DNA of 64,000 nucleotides from Bos javanicus. Taxonomy: Eukaryota; Chordata; Mammalia; Artiodactyla; Bovidae. The stretch's first letter is position 1; each line of letters begins with the position of its first letter. The stretch is from contig NC_083871.1 in the NCBI RefSeq assembly GCF_032452875.1, forward strand, positions 7,725,692 to 7,789,691, read 5' to 3'. The notes beneath the pieces were generated by a model. It searched no databases, was not told where the DNA came from, and saw only the letters and a program-made list of their open reading frames with translations. Below, one piece after another: positions 46,430-58,250 of the stretch. The translations under genes were made by a program, and so were the position numbers.

Positions 46430-46600
46430 CTTTTTAAATTTTTATTGAACTATAGTTGATTTACAGTGTTGTGTTAGTTTATGCAGTACAGCAAACTGAA
46501 TCATCTATACATATACATATACCGACTCTTTTTTAGATTATTTTCCCTGTGCTATCTAGTAAATTCTTATTGGTTATCTATCTTACATATAGTCCAAACA
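46430..46600 (-). mobile_element. L1 3' end, minus strand
   Basis: The complement of the L1 tail: ttattgaactatagttgatt, gtgttgtgttagtttatgca and gattattttccctgtgctat. Confidence 0.8.
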
Positions 46601-46603
46601 CTA

Positions 46604-46735
46604 CCTTTTCCCTTGTGGATCAGTGATTAAGACTCAGTGCTCTCACTGCCAATGCCCTGGGTTCAGTCCCTGGTCAAAGAACTAATATCCCACAGGCGAC
46701 ACAGCCAAAAAAATAAAAAAGAATTCAAAATACTT
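46604..46735 (+). mobile_element. CHR-type tRNA SINE, diverged
   Basis: tcccttgtggatcagtgatt, gggttcagtccctggtcaaa and cacaggcgacacagccaaaa are in SINE order, ending in an A-rich tail. Confidence 0.65.
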
Positions 46736-47999
46736 CCTTAAAAATTTTGTATCCCTGTGGGTTTTTTTTTTTTTTCCTGCCAAAAGTTGTAATGAATTGG
46801 GTGATGAATCACCAGAGGTGAAAAATAAAACAAACACGTTTTTCATTTGCATTTTTGAAAGATTGTATACAGCACACCCTGAGTCCCAGCATCACCTAAA
46901 GACATAACCAATGGTTGGAAGGTGCCAGTAATTTATCACCTGCCCAACTCCACTGCAAAATCTGTACAGGAAACAGAAACTGTAGTTTTCTGCTCTAGTA
47001 GAATAAAATAAATTTGCGGCTGCTTGACAGAGTCTGATCTTGTGATTTAGGTGTCCTTAATCAGAGAAGTCTCAGGAAAGAAAAGTAGAGTGCATTGGAA
47101 TAATAAACAGGAAAATAGGAGAAATAGAAAAGTGGGTGCAAGCAGGTTGCCACCCACTCGCATCACTAATAGCCGTGGAGGAAAAGTGTGTGACTTTCCC
47201 TACAGAGGGTCCTGAGGTCCTATCCTCATATGACTGCTGACTTAGCGGGTAAGTGTGGGTGTATTACAGAACTTCAGTTTTCTCATTTATAAACTCTTGA
47301 TAATTGATTCCTGCCTTGTACGGCTTTCTGAAGGTGATGTAAAACCATAAATGATTCAGCAAGGTAAAATGTAAGGTTGTGAACATATTGCGGTTACATT
47401 ATTATATTATATATAATATAATAATTATATTTATATTATAATTATATAATACATATTATATTATCAATAATAGTATTTTGCAACTATTAGACTTTTTCTG
47501 CACTTCAAGACTTCCTCAGAAATGATGTCTCCCAAGGCAAGAGACTTCCCTTTGCTTAAGAACTCATGTTTGTTAACTTGGAAACAATGGAGCCAGTCAC
47601 TTGCCCTATTTTCTCTCTGTGTGATCCAGCTCCCCCTACTCTCCCTAAGCTGCAGAGAGTTGTTAATCCATAAGCTTGGGGAGACAGTGAGAAGGTCTAC
47701 ACCTCCTTCCATAGCCCACAGAAGGGGGACAAAAACATGAAATCATAGTGTCTTGGAGAAAACCCAGAATCAAGCATCCTGGGTGGAAGACCAGCCTGGT
47801 CCATCCCAAACACAAACCCACACACACACACCTGACCATCTGATCTTACTAATGCCCTTTGAGCTTGACAGTGTGGAACATAAGTCAAATTACTTAAAAG
47901 ATAACAATGAAATAGTACAATTGAACATATTTTATAAATTGCACTATATTGTACAAGTATTAACAATGTAAGCCTCTGAATGAAATTCAAAACAAAAAT
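46736..47999. other. Unique sequence with an AT tract, no gene
   Basis: 47397-47465 is a self-complementary run of ATTATA/TATAAT words. No other repeat or gene was recognised. Confidence 0.5.
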
Positions 48000-48161
48000 G
48001 ATATATTAATGCATATACGTGGAATTTAGAAAAATGATATAGATGATCTTACTTGCAAAGCAGAAATAAGACACAGATGTAGGGAACAAACACATGAACA
48101 CCAAGAGGAGGAAGCGGGAGTGGGATGAACTGCGAGATTGGGATTGACCTATATACACTCA

Positions 48162-48418
48162 GTTCAGTTCAGTTCAGTTCAGTTGCTCAGTCGTGTCCAG
48201 CTCTTTGCGACCCATGAACCTCAGCATGCCAGGCCTCCTTGTCCATCACCAACACCTGGAGTTCACTCAAACTCACGTCCATCGAGTCGGTGATGCCATT
48301 CAGCCATCTCATCCTTTGTCATCCCCTTGTCCTCCTGCCCCCAATCCCTCCCAGAATCAGGGTCTTTTCCAATGAGTCAACTCTTCGCATGAGATGGCCA
48401 AAGTACTGGAGTTTCAGC
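48162..48418 (-). mobile_element. Short BovB 3' end with perfect 12-bp duplication
   Basis: 257 bp of BovB tail complement, ending at gtactggagtttcagc. tatatacactca at 48150-48161 and 48419-48430 is an exact target-site duplication, so this very short piece inserted as a unit. Confidence 0.94.
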
Positions 48419-48551
48419 TATATACACTCACATGTATAAAACAGAAAACTAATGAGAACCTGCTGTATAGCACAGGGAACTCTACACATTGCTCTGTGGG
48501 GACCTAAGTGGGAAGGAAATCCAAAAAAGAGGGGATATATGTTTATACATA

Positions 48552-48770
48552 TGGACTTCCCTAGTGGCTCAGATGGTGAAGAATCGGCCTGCAATGCAGA
48601 AGATCTGGGTTTGATCACTAGGTGGGGAAGGTCTCCTGGAGAAGGGAATAGCTACCCACTCCAGTATTCTTGCCTGGAGAATTCCATGGACAGAGGAGTC
48701 TGGAGGGCTACAGTCCATTGAGTGACAAAGACTTGGACACAACTGAGCAACTAACATACACACGTACACA
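48552..48770 (+). mobile_element. Bov-tA-type SINE, plus strand
   Basis: The head (gacttccctagtggctcaga), middle (gtctcctggagaagggaata) and tail (actgagcaactaacatacac) are present. A tacacatat/tatacatat word flanks both sides. Confidence 0.92.
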
Positions 48771-48862
48771 TATAGCTGATTCACTTTGCTATAAAGCAGA
48801 AACTAACAACATTGTAAAGCACTTATACTCCAATAAAAATTAATAAAAAATAAAATATAAAA

Positions 48863-49849
48863 AAATTATAATGCCCATTCTTCAGCAAAGGAGGTCTCTA
48901 ACTGCTCTCTTCCTCCACAGTAAGGAAGGAAGCACTCAAATAAAGAAGATGTAAGCACAATCTGTATACATTGCAGGATACCCACAACACCCAGACTCCC
49001 AGAATTGCAGCATTACTCAAGTCTTTGCAAACAGGAGGGGAAAGGGAGGAAGACAGAGAAGTATGTATAATTTAAAGACAAAATTTCTTAGGCAGCCATC
49101 ATCGTTCACAAAAAAAGGGCTCTTTTCAACCTATATTTCACTTCTGATGAAAAGTCATGAACGGCCTAGAGGAATGAATCAGAGAAGAGACACACAGGTT
49201 CTCTCTGCCTTCAGCAACCAGACAGAAAGCTGAAATTCATGAAGGAGGACGACATAAATGCTGCAGTCACATCTTTCAGAGACTGAAGTCTGTGGCAGGT
49301 GCCAGAGGTTCGGGCCCACCTAACAGGGTCATGTCGGGTGTGGGGTCCAAAGGAATTAGCTTAGTGCCTTTCCTTCTCAGAAAATAAAGAGGTGGATTAG
49401 CAGTGTTTCATGTTGGCTTAAATTCAAATACACAAACAGTGTATCTAAATCTCAGTGGAAATCAACAAATAAAGTGTGAGAGCAAAATAAGTGCTTCCAA
49501 GGGCTGTGTTCATAGTCCTAGAGCATGATGAAGACAGAGACAGGACTCCAGACTTCGGTCCCCACTTGACACTAAGGAAGGAGCTGAGATCATTACACTG
49601 AACGAGAGCCAGCTAATGGTGCCTATATGTGTATCTGTGATAAATTAATAGTTTAGTAAATAGCTACTTCAGAGTGTGGTGGCTTCCTCCCAATGAGTAA
49701 TTTTGCTAGTTCTTCTAAAAAACATGAGTTGTTGAACTTTTTGTGTCTGTTGAATCAAATAACGTAGTATTAAATTTTATTTTCCTTGTTTCTGTTTTAA
49801 ATGAGGCCATTAGGAAATTTTTCATTTCATATAGAGATCTCCTTGTGAG
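48863..49849. other. Unique sequence, no gene recognised
   Basis: No repeat signature and no notable frame. Confidence 0.5.
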
Positions 49850-50812
49850 ACAAACCTGGAAACTAGGACCCTTTTGTAGCAGTGCATGCACCTGGATACA
49901 TCTCTCCTTGGGCAACAAAATACAAAGAACCTATAGGGGACTAAAAATAACTGGGTGTATGGGAGTTAGCACAAATTCTGGAGAAAAAGATACAAAGAAA
50001 CCAAAAAACCCAACTGCCACTATTGAAGAGCCTGGAGCAAAAGCAGGGGTTTTGGAGCAAAAGTAGGTTTGCTGCGCGTGCCCCCTGCACTCAACATCAC
50101 CAAAGGAATGGGCAAAACACCTAAGCCACGCTTTAGGCTCAACCCTTGGACCCACCCCTACCCTCACCCCATGAAAGTAACTAGTTCACCCCCACCCTTG
50201 GCAAGCAAGCAAGAGAACTTGTTTGTTCTCACTCCCCCTTGCTGCGACAAGGGCCCCAATAAACTCTTGCCTGAATTTTTGTTCTGGCCTCTGATCAATT
50301 TCTAATGATTAAGGGGGCAAGGATACAGTTTTTCCAGTGGCCATGTATGGATGTGAGAGTTGGACTATAAAGAAAGCTGAGTGCAGAAGAATTGATGCTT
50401 TTGAACTGTGGTGAGGGGGAAGACTCTTGAGAGTCCCTTGGACTGCAAGGAGATCCAACAAGTCCATCCTAAAGGAGATCAGTCCTGGGTGTTCATTGGA
50501 AGGACTGATGTTGAAGCTGAAACTCCAATACTTTGGCCACCTGATGCGAAGAGCTGACTCATTGGAAAAGACCCTGATGTTGGGAAAGATTGAGGGCAGG
50601 AGGAGAAAGGGACGACAGAGGATGAGATGGTTGGATGGCATCACTGACTCAATGGACATGAGCTTGGGTAAACTCTGGGAGTTGGTGATGGACAGGGAGG
50701 CCTGGTGTGCTGATGTTCATGGGGTCTCAAAGAGTCGGACATGACTGAGTGACTGAACTAAAGTGAACTGAACTGAAGGCGCAAAGTGATTAAAGAACCC
50801 TGGTGAGTAACA
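49850..50812 (+). mobile_element. ERV LTR, split by a BovB fragment
   Basis: The LTR contains a polyadenylation signal in ggccccaataaactcttgcc (near 50250), then ctggcctctgatcaatttct. After the BovB insert it resumes with aaagaaccctggtgagtaac and a CA end. This polyA-to-U5 order is typical of endogenous retroviral LTRs. The left boundary is approximate. No gag, pol or env sequence was recognised nearby, so it is probably a solo LTR. Confidence 0.65.
50326..50778 (+). mobile_element. BovB 3' fragment inserted in the LTR
   Basis: The fragment starts at tttttccagtggccatgtat and ends in tgaactgaactgaag. It encodes RT C-terminal words such as LLKVPW-like and LKLQYFGHLMRRADSLEKT, with a frame open over 105 codons (50427-50744). 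5' truncated. Confidence 0.92.
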
Positions 50813-50857
50813 CTTGTATTTGGACAGCTCTGGTTTAGACTAGACTAGAAACACAAT

Positions 50858-51137
50858 GAGAAGGCGATGGCACCCCACTCCAGTACTCTTGCCTGGAAAA
50901 TCCCATGGATGGAGGAGCCTGGTGGGCTGCAGTCCATGGGGTCGCGGAGGGTTGGACATGACTGAGGGACGTCACTTTCACTTTTCACTTTCATGGACTG
51001 GAGAAGGAAATGGAAACCCACTCCAGTGTTCTTGCCTAGAGAATCCCAGGGACAGGGGAGCCTGGTGCACTGCCGTGTATGGGGTCGCACAGAGTCGGAG
51101 ACGACTGAAGCGACTTAGCAGCAGCAGCAGCAGCAGC
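50858..51137 (+). mobile_element. Dimeric Bov-A2 SINE with 11-bp target duplication
   Basis: Two tandem SINE units end in a (GCA)n tail (51118-51137). agaaacacaat at 50847-50857 and 51138-51148 is an exact duplication. Low divergence suggests a fairly recent insertion. Confidence 0.95.
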
Positions 51138-51148
51138 AGAAACACAAT

Positions 51149-51536
51149 ACAACTGTGACACTGACCAATGACAATAACAAATGCAGTGGCACCTATGAAC
51201 AATGCTTAAAGTTGAGTGCAGGGCCATGGAACCATCAAACAGAAATGGCAAACTGATTAAAGGAAAAAGCATAATTCTGAGCAAGAGCAGAGACTAACAT
51301 TTCATGCAAAAATCTGAATGCTCCTGGATACAGGAGGATATTAATAGACCTCAGCAACAGGAACACTATCAACATAGTCAATCAAATTTTACTCAACTTG
51401 TTAGGACTCATTTGACTGTTGTTAACAAAAAATACATCAATGCAATCCAGTTTACACGATAAAGATATTCATTCTCTGTCATGTCAGTTTCCCTTCAGGA
51501 TCCACCAAGAGTCCCAGGCTCTGCTTTATTCAGGCT
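51149..51536. other. Unique sequence
   Basis: No gene or repeat recognised. Confidence 0.45.
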
Positions 51537-51554
51537 GGCAGCACATTGGCTGCT

Positions 51555-51721
51555 GTGCTGTGCTTTTCTTAGTTGCTCAGTCATGTCTGACTTTTTGCAT
51601 CCCCAAGGACTGTAGCCCACCAGGCTCCTCTGTCCTTGGGAATTCTCCAGGCAAGAATACTGGAGTGGGTTGCCATGCCCTCCTCCAGGGGATCTTCCGA
51701 ACGCAGGTCTCCCACATTGCA
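51555..51721 (-). mobile_element. Bov-tA-type SINE, minus strand, truncated
   Basis: The tail complement (gttgctcagtcatgtctgac) and middle (ctccaggcaagaatactgga) are present, and the head is lost. Flanks ggcagcacattggctgct (51537-51554) and ggcagcattggctgct (51722-51737) are a target duplication with a 2-base difference. Confidence 0.9.
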
Positions 51722-51737
51722 GGCAGCATTGGCTGCT

Positions 51738-52385
51738 ACACCTCCAACAGCCACATCCAATCATAAAAAGACGCCTCCAGCTCAGACTCATGGCCAAGGT
51801 CGGTCCCACCCCTACTCCTAAACCAAGCACTTACGGAGGCTCAGAATGGAGTCATCAGGATTGGCTTGCACCTGACATTTTGCATATAATAGGTTTGGGG
51901 ACGTCAAACACTACTGCCACTACTGAAAAACTGAGAAAGTGGACCACATGGGAAATGACTCCTGAACTGTACCATGACCAAGAGTGCCACAGAGACGCAA
52001 CACACCAACGCTTTCATAAACTTCATGGATTTTATGTGAGGACAGAAAGTGCAGCTTGTCGTTGAAATTGAATCTAGAGCTTCTACCCAACATCACTCCA
52101 GGGCTCATTGCTCTGAAGGAGCTTGTAAACAGAATATGTGTGTATGTGTGTGCAGTATGTGTGTAACTACAAATGCTTGTAGATGAAACTTTGCCATGAA
52201 TACACATTGTGAAAATTAGTGGTTTGTCCTAATGTTCTACAAGGGGTCATATTGTAAGATACACTACTTGCTTTAATTTATAAAACTCAAGCTATATGTT
52301 GACAATTTTGTTTTTTAAGTCTTTAACTCAATACAATACATTGAGATCACAAACAATCATAAATATATCTATATCTACCTATCTA
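51738..52385. other. Unassigned, possible processed-pseudogene piece
   Basis: A plus-strand frame from an ATG at 51791 to 52065 reads MAKVGPTPTPKPSTYGG and onward for about 90 codons, composition-wise more protein-like than its surroundings. I recognise no family. The following 300 bp could be a 3' untranslated region. An old pseudogene or chance is equally possible. Confidence 0.25.
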
Positions 52386-52968
52386 ATCACTGCAGATGGT
52401 GACTGCAGCCATGAAATTAAAAGACGCTTACTCCTTGGAAGGAAAGTTATGACCAATCTAGATAGCATATTCAAAAGCAGAGACATTACTTTGCCAACAA
52501 GGTCAGTCTAGTCAATCTATGGTTTTTCCAGTGGTCATGTATGGATGTGAGAGTTGGACTGTGAAGAAAGCTGAGTGCCAAAGAATTGATGCTTTTGAAC
52601 TGTGGTGTTGGAGAAGACTCTTGAGAGTCCCTTGGACTGCAAGGAGAGCCAACCAGTCCATTCTGAAGGAGATCAGCCCTGGGATTTCTTTGGAAGGAAT
52701 GATGCTAAAGCTGAAACTCCAGTACTTTGGCCACCTCGTGCAAAGAGTTGATTCATTGGAAAAGACTCTGATACTCGGAAGGATTGGAGGCAGGAGGAGA
52801 CAGAGGGGACAACAGAGGATGAGATGGCTGGATGGCATCACTGACTCAATGGACGTGAATCTCAGTGAACTCCGGGAGTTGGTGATGGACAGGGAGGCCT
52901 GGCGTGCTATGATTCACGGGGTCACAAAGAGTCGGACACGACTGAGCGACTGAACTGCACTGAACTGA
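52386..52968 (+). mobile_element. BovB 3' fragment, plus strand
   Basis: The fragment starts at cactgcagatggtgactgca and ends at ctgaactgaat. The 144-codon frame 52519-52953 (FPVVMYGCESWTVKKAE; RLLRVPWTARRANQSIL; FGHLVQRVDSLEKT) is open to the natural RT end, SRTRLSD. A shift near 52500 separates it from the upstream part. The words atatatctac flank both ends. Confidence 0.94.
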
Positions 52969-53004
52969 ATACATATATATCTACTTATATAAATGTGTTA
53001 TATA

Positions 53005-53365
53005 TTTACTTTTAATTAATTTTTATGGGCATATAGGGGCTTCCCTGGTGGCTCAGATGATAAAGAATCTGCCTGCAATGCAGAAGACCCGGGTTCGATC
53101 CCTGGGTTGGGAAGAGCACAACGCTAGGTTCAATCCCTGAAGAATGGCACAGCAACACACTCTAGTATTCTTGCCTGGAGAATCCCCATGGACAGAGGAA
53201 CCTGGCAGGCTATAGACCATAGGGTTACAAACAGTCAGACACATTGAGACACTAGGCACACACACATTGGAGTACAGTTGCTTTACAGTGGTGTATTAGT
53301 TTCTACTGTACAGTGAGGTGAATCAGCTATATGTATACATATACCCCCAATATTTAAAAATACAT
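53005..53365 (-). mobile_element. L1 3' end, minus strand, split by a SINE
   Basis: Left part tttaattaatttttatggg; right part attggagtacagttgcttta and gtacagtgaggtgaatcagc. The SINE at 53038-53262 separates them. Confidence 0.72.
53038..53262 (+). mobile_element. Bov-tA-type SINE, plus strand
   Basis: Classic head (ggcttccctggtggctcaga), gacccgggttcgatccctgg, a short internal duplication of the caatccctg part, and tail gacactaggcacacacaca. Confidence 0.93.
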
Positions 53366-55367
53366 TTATATATACTTGTGTTTGAAACTAATTTTATTCT
53401 TTCCCATCTCTAGTCACCTGTTATAGTAATACTGCTCAACCTGCAAATGTGAAGATTTAATACTAAAAATTGATTTTATATGTAATTTACATAAATGATG
53501 AAGATATATATCCATGTATTCTATTTTATAGCAATCTTTTATCTCTAGGAATTTCTGAAGTTTTAGGTTAAAACATAATAAATATAAGATAAAATTTAGA
53601 AATTTAAAAATTAAATAAACTAGAAAAAACTAAAACTATGTTAACAATAATTTTTAAATGATAAGCTTTCTGTAAAGAACAAATGCAGCCAAAGTCTACT
53701 ATTAAAACTTTTCAGTTCCTCTATTGCCATGCTTAATGTTAATTACCTGTTACTTAATCTGTCAGGAACAAAGTCTAACAATATTTATTGAAAAGGCCAG
53801 AATTAACCAGTCTTCCACATTTTTGCCCTTCCAAGAGTGGACATTCACTTCGGGAGTTCCCAGAGAGTTTAAGTCCCAGACAGACATTTCAGAGTTTTCT
53901 AACTGGAGCCTTGATTCCATCTCAATACAGACACACTAGAACTACAAGAGAATGTCATAAAAATTTACAGATGGGTATAAAAGATGACTTGGATAGATGC
54001 AGAGAAATTGCAATTTTTTTTTTGGATGAGGAGAACAAGTACGGATTTTCCAACCTAATTTCTATACTTTAATCAGTCAAAAATGCAAAGGAAAAACTTA
54101 AGTTACCTAATTGATTTTTAAATTCTCCTAGAAAAATAGAAACTGACACCATCCAAGATTGTTGTTAAAGTTAACAGCAGCTGAAGTAACCAATCCAGTG
54201 TGTAAACCATGTGTGCACAACGAGTATACAATGTGTAAACCATGGCAGGTCACCATAACACTATAAATGAAATGTTAAGTACTTTGTACATTCGAATATT
54301 TACTTGTGAATGTAGTTGACAATCATACGCCACTAAGACATAGGAGTAAATGAATCCACTGGTGGAATTTTTAAAAATCAACAAATTTGTAGTTGTGATT
54401 AATTACAGTCAGGGACTTAGACTCTGATGGAAGCATTCTGGATCACATGTGTGATCTAAGTAGCTCTCCCGTGGAACCCCAATAATCAGCCACAGTAACA
54501 GTGACATCTCAGACACTGAACTGAGTTGAATCTTTTCATTAAGACAACATTAGAATGTTTCTCAGCATGCTTACTCCTGTCTGTTATTATTTCTGCATTC
54601 CTCACCATGGTGCCCCATCTGTCCTGACTCCTGCTCTCTCCCGGGACAACAGTCCTGAGCATCCCCTTCCTCCAAACCACCAGCCTTGCTATGGACCACA
54701 CACCTGTTCAACCCGGAAGAGCCTGCAACTGTTCATCTCCAGTGCCCCCCTGCTCCTGGAGATGCTGTCTTGCCGCCTCACCCTCTTCTCCCTGGTGGAC
54801 ATATGGATCTTTCTCTCTTGGTTTGAACATCTATGGCAGAATTTCAAGAATGTACACTTGTTCATTCTCTAGCCATTTATTAGGAAAAGGTGTCCGAATT
54901 GAAACACAGGCAATTTCATAAATATTTACATGTCTGTGTCAGTTTATATCTCTGAAGAGTTCATGTTGTAGAAAGACAAAGTTTATTTAAAAATTGGGTA
55001 GATAATTGCCTAAGCATACATCACATAATTAACAACCAAGTGCCTCTCTCCTCTCAATCCAACATTTATTAACTGACAGATATGCCATGTAGTCTGTGTC
55101 ACAGTAGGTTCACATCTCCACAGATTGAAATGATCTCGTGAGTCAATCACACATCAGTGAATTGTTGAAAGAGCTTCCCTAACTGATTAACTGACAGAAG
55201 GATAGACATAAATAATAACTAGAAGTCTGTTAATTGCTTAATATCAAGATATTTGAACAAATAGAAGAGAATTCAAAGAATAAAAATAAATATACATCAA
55301 GTACTAAATATATCTAAAAATGTTAATACAGAAAGTTTAACAATATAAAGTCCACTAAAAAGCTTGA
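53366..55367. other. Unique sequence, no gene recognised
   Basis: AT-rich apart from a GC-rich patch at 54600-54840. The 105-codon plus-strand frame there (54555-54872) has a hydrophobic C-terminal half and no recognised domain. I do not call it a gene. Confidence 0.45.
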
Positions 55368-55626
55368 TGGAGAAGGCAATGGCACCCCATTCCATTACTC
55401 TTGCCTCTAAAATCCCATGGACGGAGGAGCCTGGTAGGCTGCAGTCCATGGGGTCGCTAAGAGTCGGACATGACTGAGCGACTTCACTTTCACTTTTCAC
55501 TTTCATGCATTGGGGAAGGAAATGGCAACCCACTCCAGTGTTCTTGCCTGGAGAATCCCAGGGATGGGGGAGCCTGGTGGGCTGCCTTCTATGGTCGCAC
55601 AGAGTCGGACATGACTGAGCAACTGA
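55368..55626 (+). mobile_element. Dimeric Bov-A2-type SINE, plus strand
   Basis: First unit gagaaggcaatggcacccca; second unit gggaaggaaatggcaaccca after ttttcactttcatgcattg. The end is gactgagcaactgaac. Confidence 0.93.
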
Positions 55627-56989
55627 ACTAACTGAATAGATAATAGAGTGAATCTATTTATATTTAATTACGTGACTAGGAAATAAAGTGAATATCAGAA
55701 TATTTAAAAATTAATAGTTATTATCTGGTTCAAGAACCCTATATTTGTGAAAGGACACAGAGAGGGGAATCATGACCCTCAGAAGAGATGGTGCCTATTT
55801 AATCCATAAAAGAAAGGTATGTTTTCAGACAGTTTCTAAGACATTCTTCAGAATTTCTTAGTAAATTGGTTTTGGCTCTCTTGACCTTTTCCTGTAACTC
55901 CTATTTTCTTCAAAGAAATTTTATGCTCTTCTCTGAAGTCCTCTAAATGTTTGCTATTTGTTCAAATCTGTGTATTCTTCAACTGGTCACAGTGTAAGTA
56001 AAGACTTACCAGTAAAAAAAAAAAAAAGAAAGAAAAAAATCCCCTATTAGTAAAAAATTACCAAAATAGAATATTTTTAGAGAGAAAGAAAATAAAAGAA
56101 AAATTGATAAAATTAAATTTTCACCTTACTTTGGGAAATATTGTGTTATCTGAGATATCTTTATTCTCATTATAAAAACAAAGTATCAAGCACGTTTTGA
56201 AATGATAAGAGGATAAATATTGGAATTATGATTTGCAGATGGGGAAAGTCATGGAAACTTGAACAAGATAATAATAGAACAGGAAATGAAAAGAGTGAAG
56301 GAATATACAAAATATAAAAGACACAGCTTATGAAACCAAATGACACAAAATGGTTAAAAATAAAATTACGGTCAAAGGCATTAAAATAAAAAGCAAAAAT
56401 GAGAACAAAGAAAGTCATTGTCAAATAAGATAAAATTGAAGACGTAAAGCATTAATGGAGCCAAATTCTTACTTATTGATAATCGGTCCAACCCAGCATC
56501 CTGATCCAGATTCCTGGGACACGACACTGGCAAACTGGCCCAGGTGAAGCCACATCAGGTGAAGCCAGTATCAGACAGGGCAGGAGTGAGAAAACAGTGA
56601 TGCCACCAGTATTTACCTTTGATTCACAACTAAACCTTACTTTGGTGTAAGTCCATTGGCTAATGCACTCCCTCCTGGTAATTCTAAATCTGAAGGACAC
56701 ACATGAAGAAAAGTGATCCCAGGCGAATTACCCTGAAGACAAAAGGTGGTGAGCAGCAAAGAAAGTGAAAAGTAAATGTGAAAATCCAAATGAATATTGA
56801 TGAATAAACTAGAAAAATAATACTGCTTTGGAAGATGAAATAAACACACTCTATTGACAAAACAATTTGCTAGAAAAATATAACATCCTGAGGGTTTTTA
56901 AAAACACCCTTCTGAGGAAGAGATTCAACACAGAAATGAAACACTTTGAAGATTTAACCACACTTGATTAAGCATCAAGAAAAATAAAT
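55627..56989. other. A-rich sequence, no gene recognised
   Basis: It includes a 13-A run at 56016-56028. Parts could be old L1, but no diagnostic block was found. Confidence 0.4.
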
Positions 56990-58250
56990 TCAATAGTTTC
57001 AAAATATACAACATGAACAAAGGAAGACTACTTATTTTATAATTAAATTTTACAGAATTAAATTCTACAGAATGTATCTCTTTAGCACACTGCAATTAGA
57101 AACCGATAAAAGAGAAATAACTAGAAATTCTTATATCTCTTTAAAGATTAAAACCATAATTATGGATAACACATTGTCAAAGAAGAAATCATAAAGGAAA
57201 ACATACATTACTATGAATTAAAGGATAGTTAAAATAATCCATCTCTAAAGTATTCACTAAAGCCCCAACTAAAAGGAAATTTATTATCTTATATGTGACT
57301 TTCTTGTGACTGAACTGACTGAATTAATGTTCTTAGAAAAAAATGAGAGAAATTCAATAAATCTCTGAGTGAAGCATCCCTCACAGAAGGTAGGAAAATT
57401 TTTAAAATTAAAAACAAGAAGACAAAGATCAATAATCAAGGGAGATGCTAATATAGATAAGAGTAGCTATTAATGAAATAGAAAACAAGCATAAAGAGAT
57501 GGCAGATAAGGCCAAAATTTAGTTCTTTAAAAAGAATATTGACACAGTTTTAGCAGACTGAACTAGAAAAAGGAAACAAAAACAACCAATATAAAGAATG
57601 GGGAAAAAAATCACTGCCAATTCTGCAGACATTAAACAGATAATAAAGGGATATTATGAATAATCTTATGCTAATCATTTAAAATTTTACCTATAATAAG
57701 AAAAAATAAAAATAATTGATTCAAAGATAAATTGGTAACTTGAAAATCTATATGAAAAATATAGATTTTTTACATTTAAATTTAAAATCTATATTAAAAA
57801 TGCAGAATATGTAATTAAAAATCTTCCCACAATGAAACCTCAGCATGGCATGGTGTCACTGGCAAAGAGTACTAGATACTCAAGAAAGAAATGTTTCAAT
57901 CTCTACCCACTCTTAGAGAAAATTGAGAGGGAAGCTTACATTCTCCAACAAAAGTGAGCTTGTATCTCATCTTTCATTAAAAAGGTGCATATATTCAAAA
58001 TAAAATATTAGCAAACTAAATCTAGCACAGATTTCCTAAAAAAAGGAAACTATGTAATTACCAAGTTGTATTTATTCTGGAAATTCAACCTTAACTCAAC
58101 ATTTAAAAATTATTTCATGCAAGAGAAAAACATACATAACCATTTTAAGAGACAGATTAAAGCTTTTTATAAAGTTCAATTTTCATTCAAGATTTTTGGC
58201 CATCTAGAAAGAAAAGAGTTCTTTCTGAAATTAAAAAAAAGGAAAAGCTG
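56990..58250 (+). mobile_element. Probable ancient L1 ORF2 sequence, heavily decayed
   Basis: gctattaatgaaatagaaaa, ggccaaaatttagttcttta and gcagactgaactagaaaaag follow the order of the L1 ORF2 region upstream of RT. Later words such as gaataatcttatgctaatca fit the same reading. Boundaries are uncertain and no frame survives. Confidence 0.55.
57743..57793. repeat. Alternating inverted repeat
   Basis: aaaatctata (57743-57752), its exact complement tatagatttt (57760-57769) and aaaatctata again (57784-57793) allow two mutually exclusive hairpins. Confidence 0.85.

Larger units (their letters stand above)
48000..48862 (+). mobile_element. L1 3' end, plus strand, split by BovB and SINE
   Basis: The L1 parts lie at 48000-48149 (acgtggaatttagaaaaatg), 48431-48551 (acctgctgtatagcacaggg) and 48771-48862 (cactttgctataaagcagaa; atactccaataaaaat). 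A BovB fragment and a SINE separate them. Confidence 0.85.

Noticed and set aside
54555..54872. 105-codon frame with a hydrophobic C-terminal half
   Set aside because: GC-rich patch with an alternative overlapping frame; no similarity, no splice sites or polyA signal that would support a gene.
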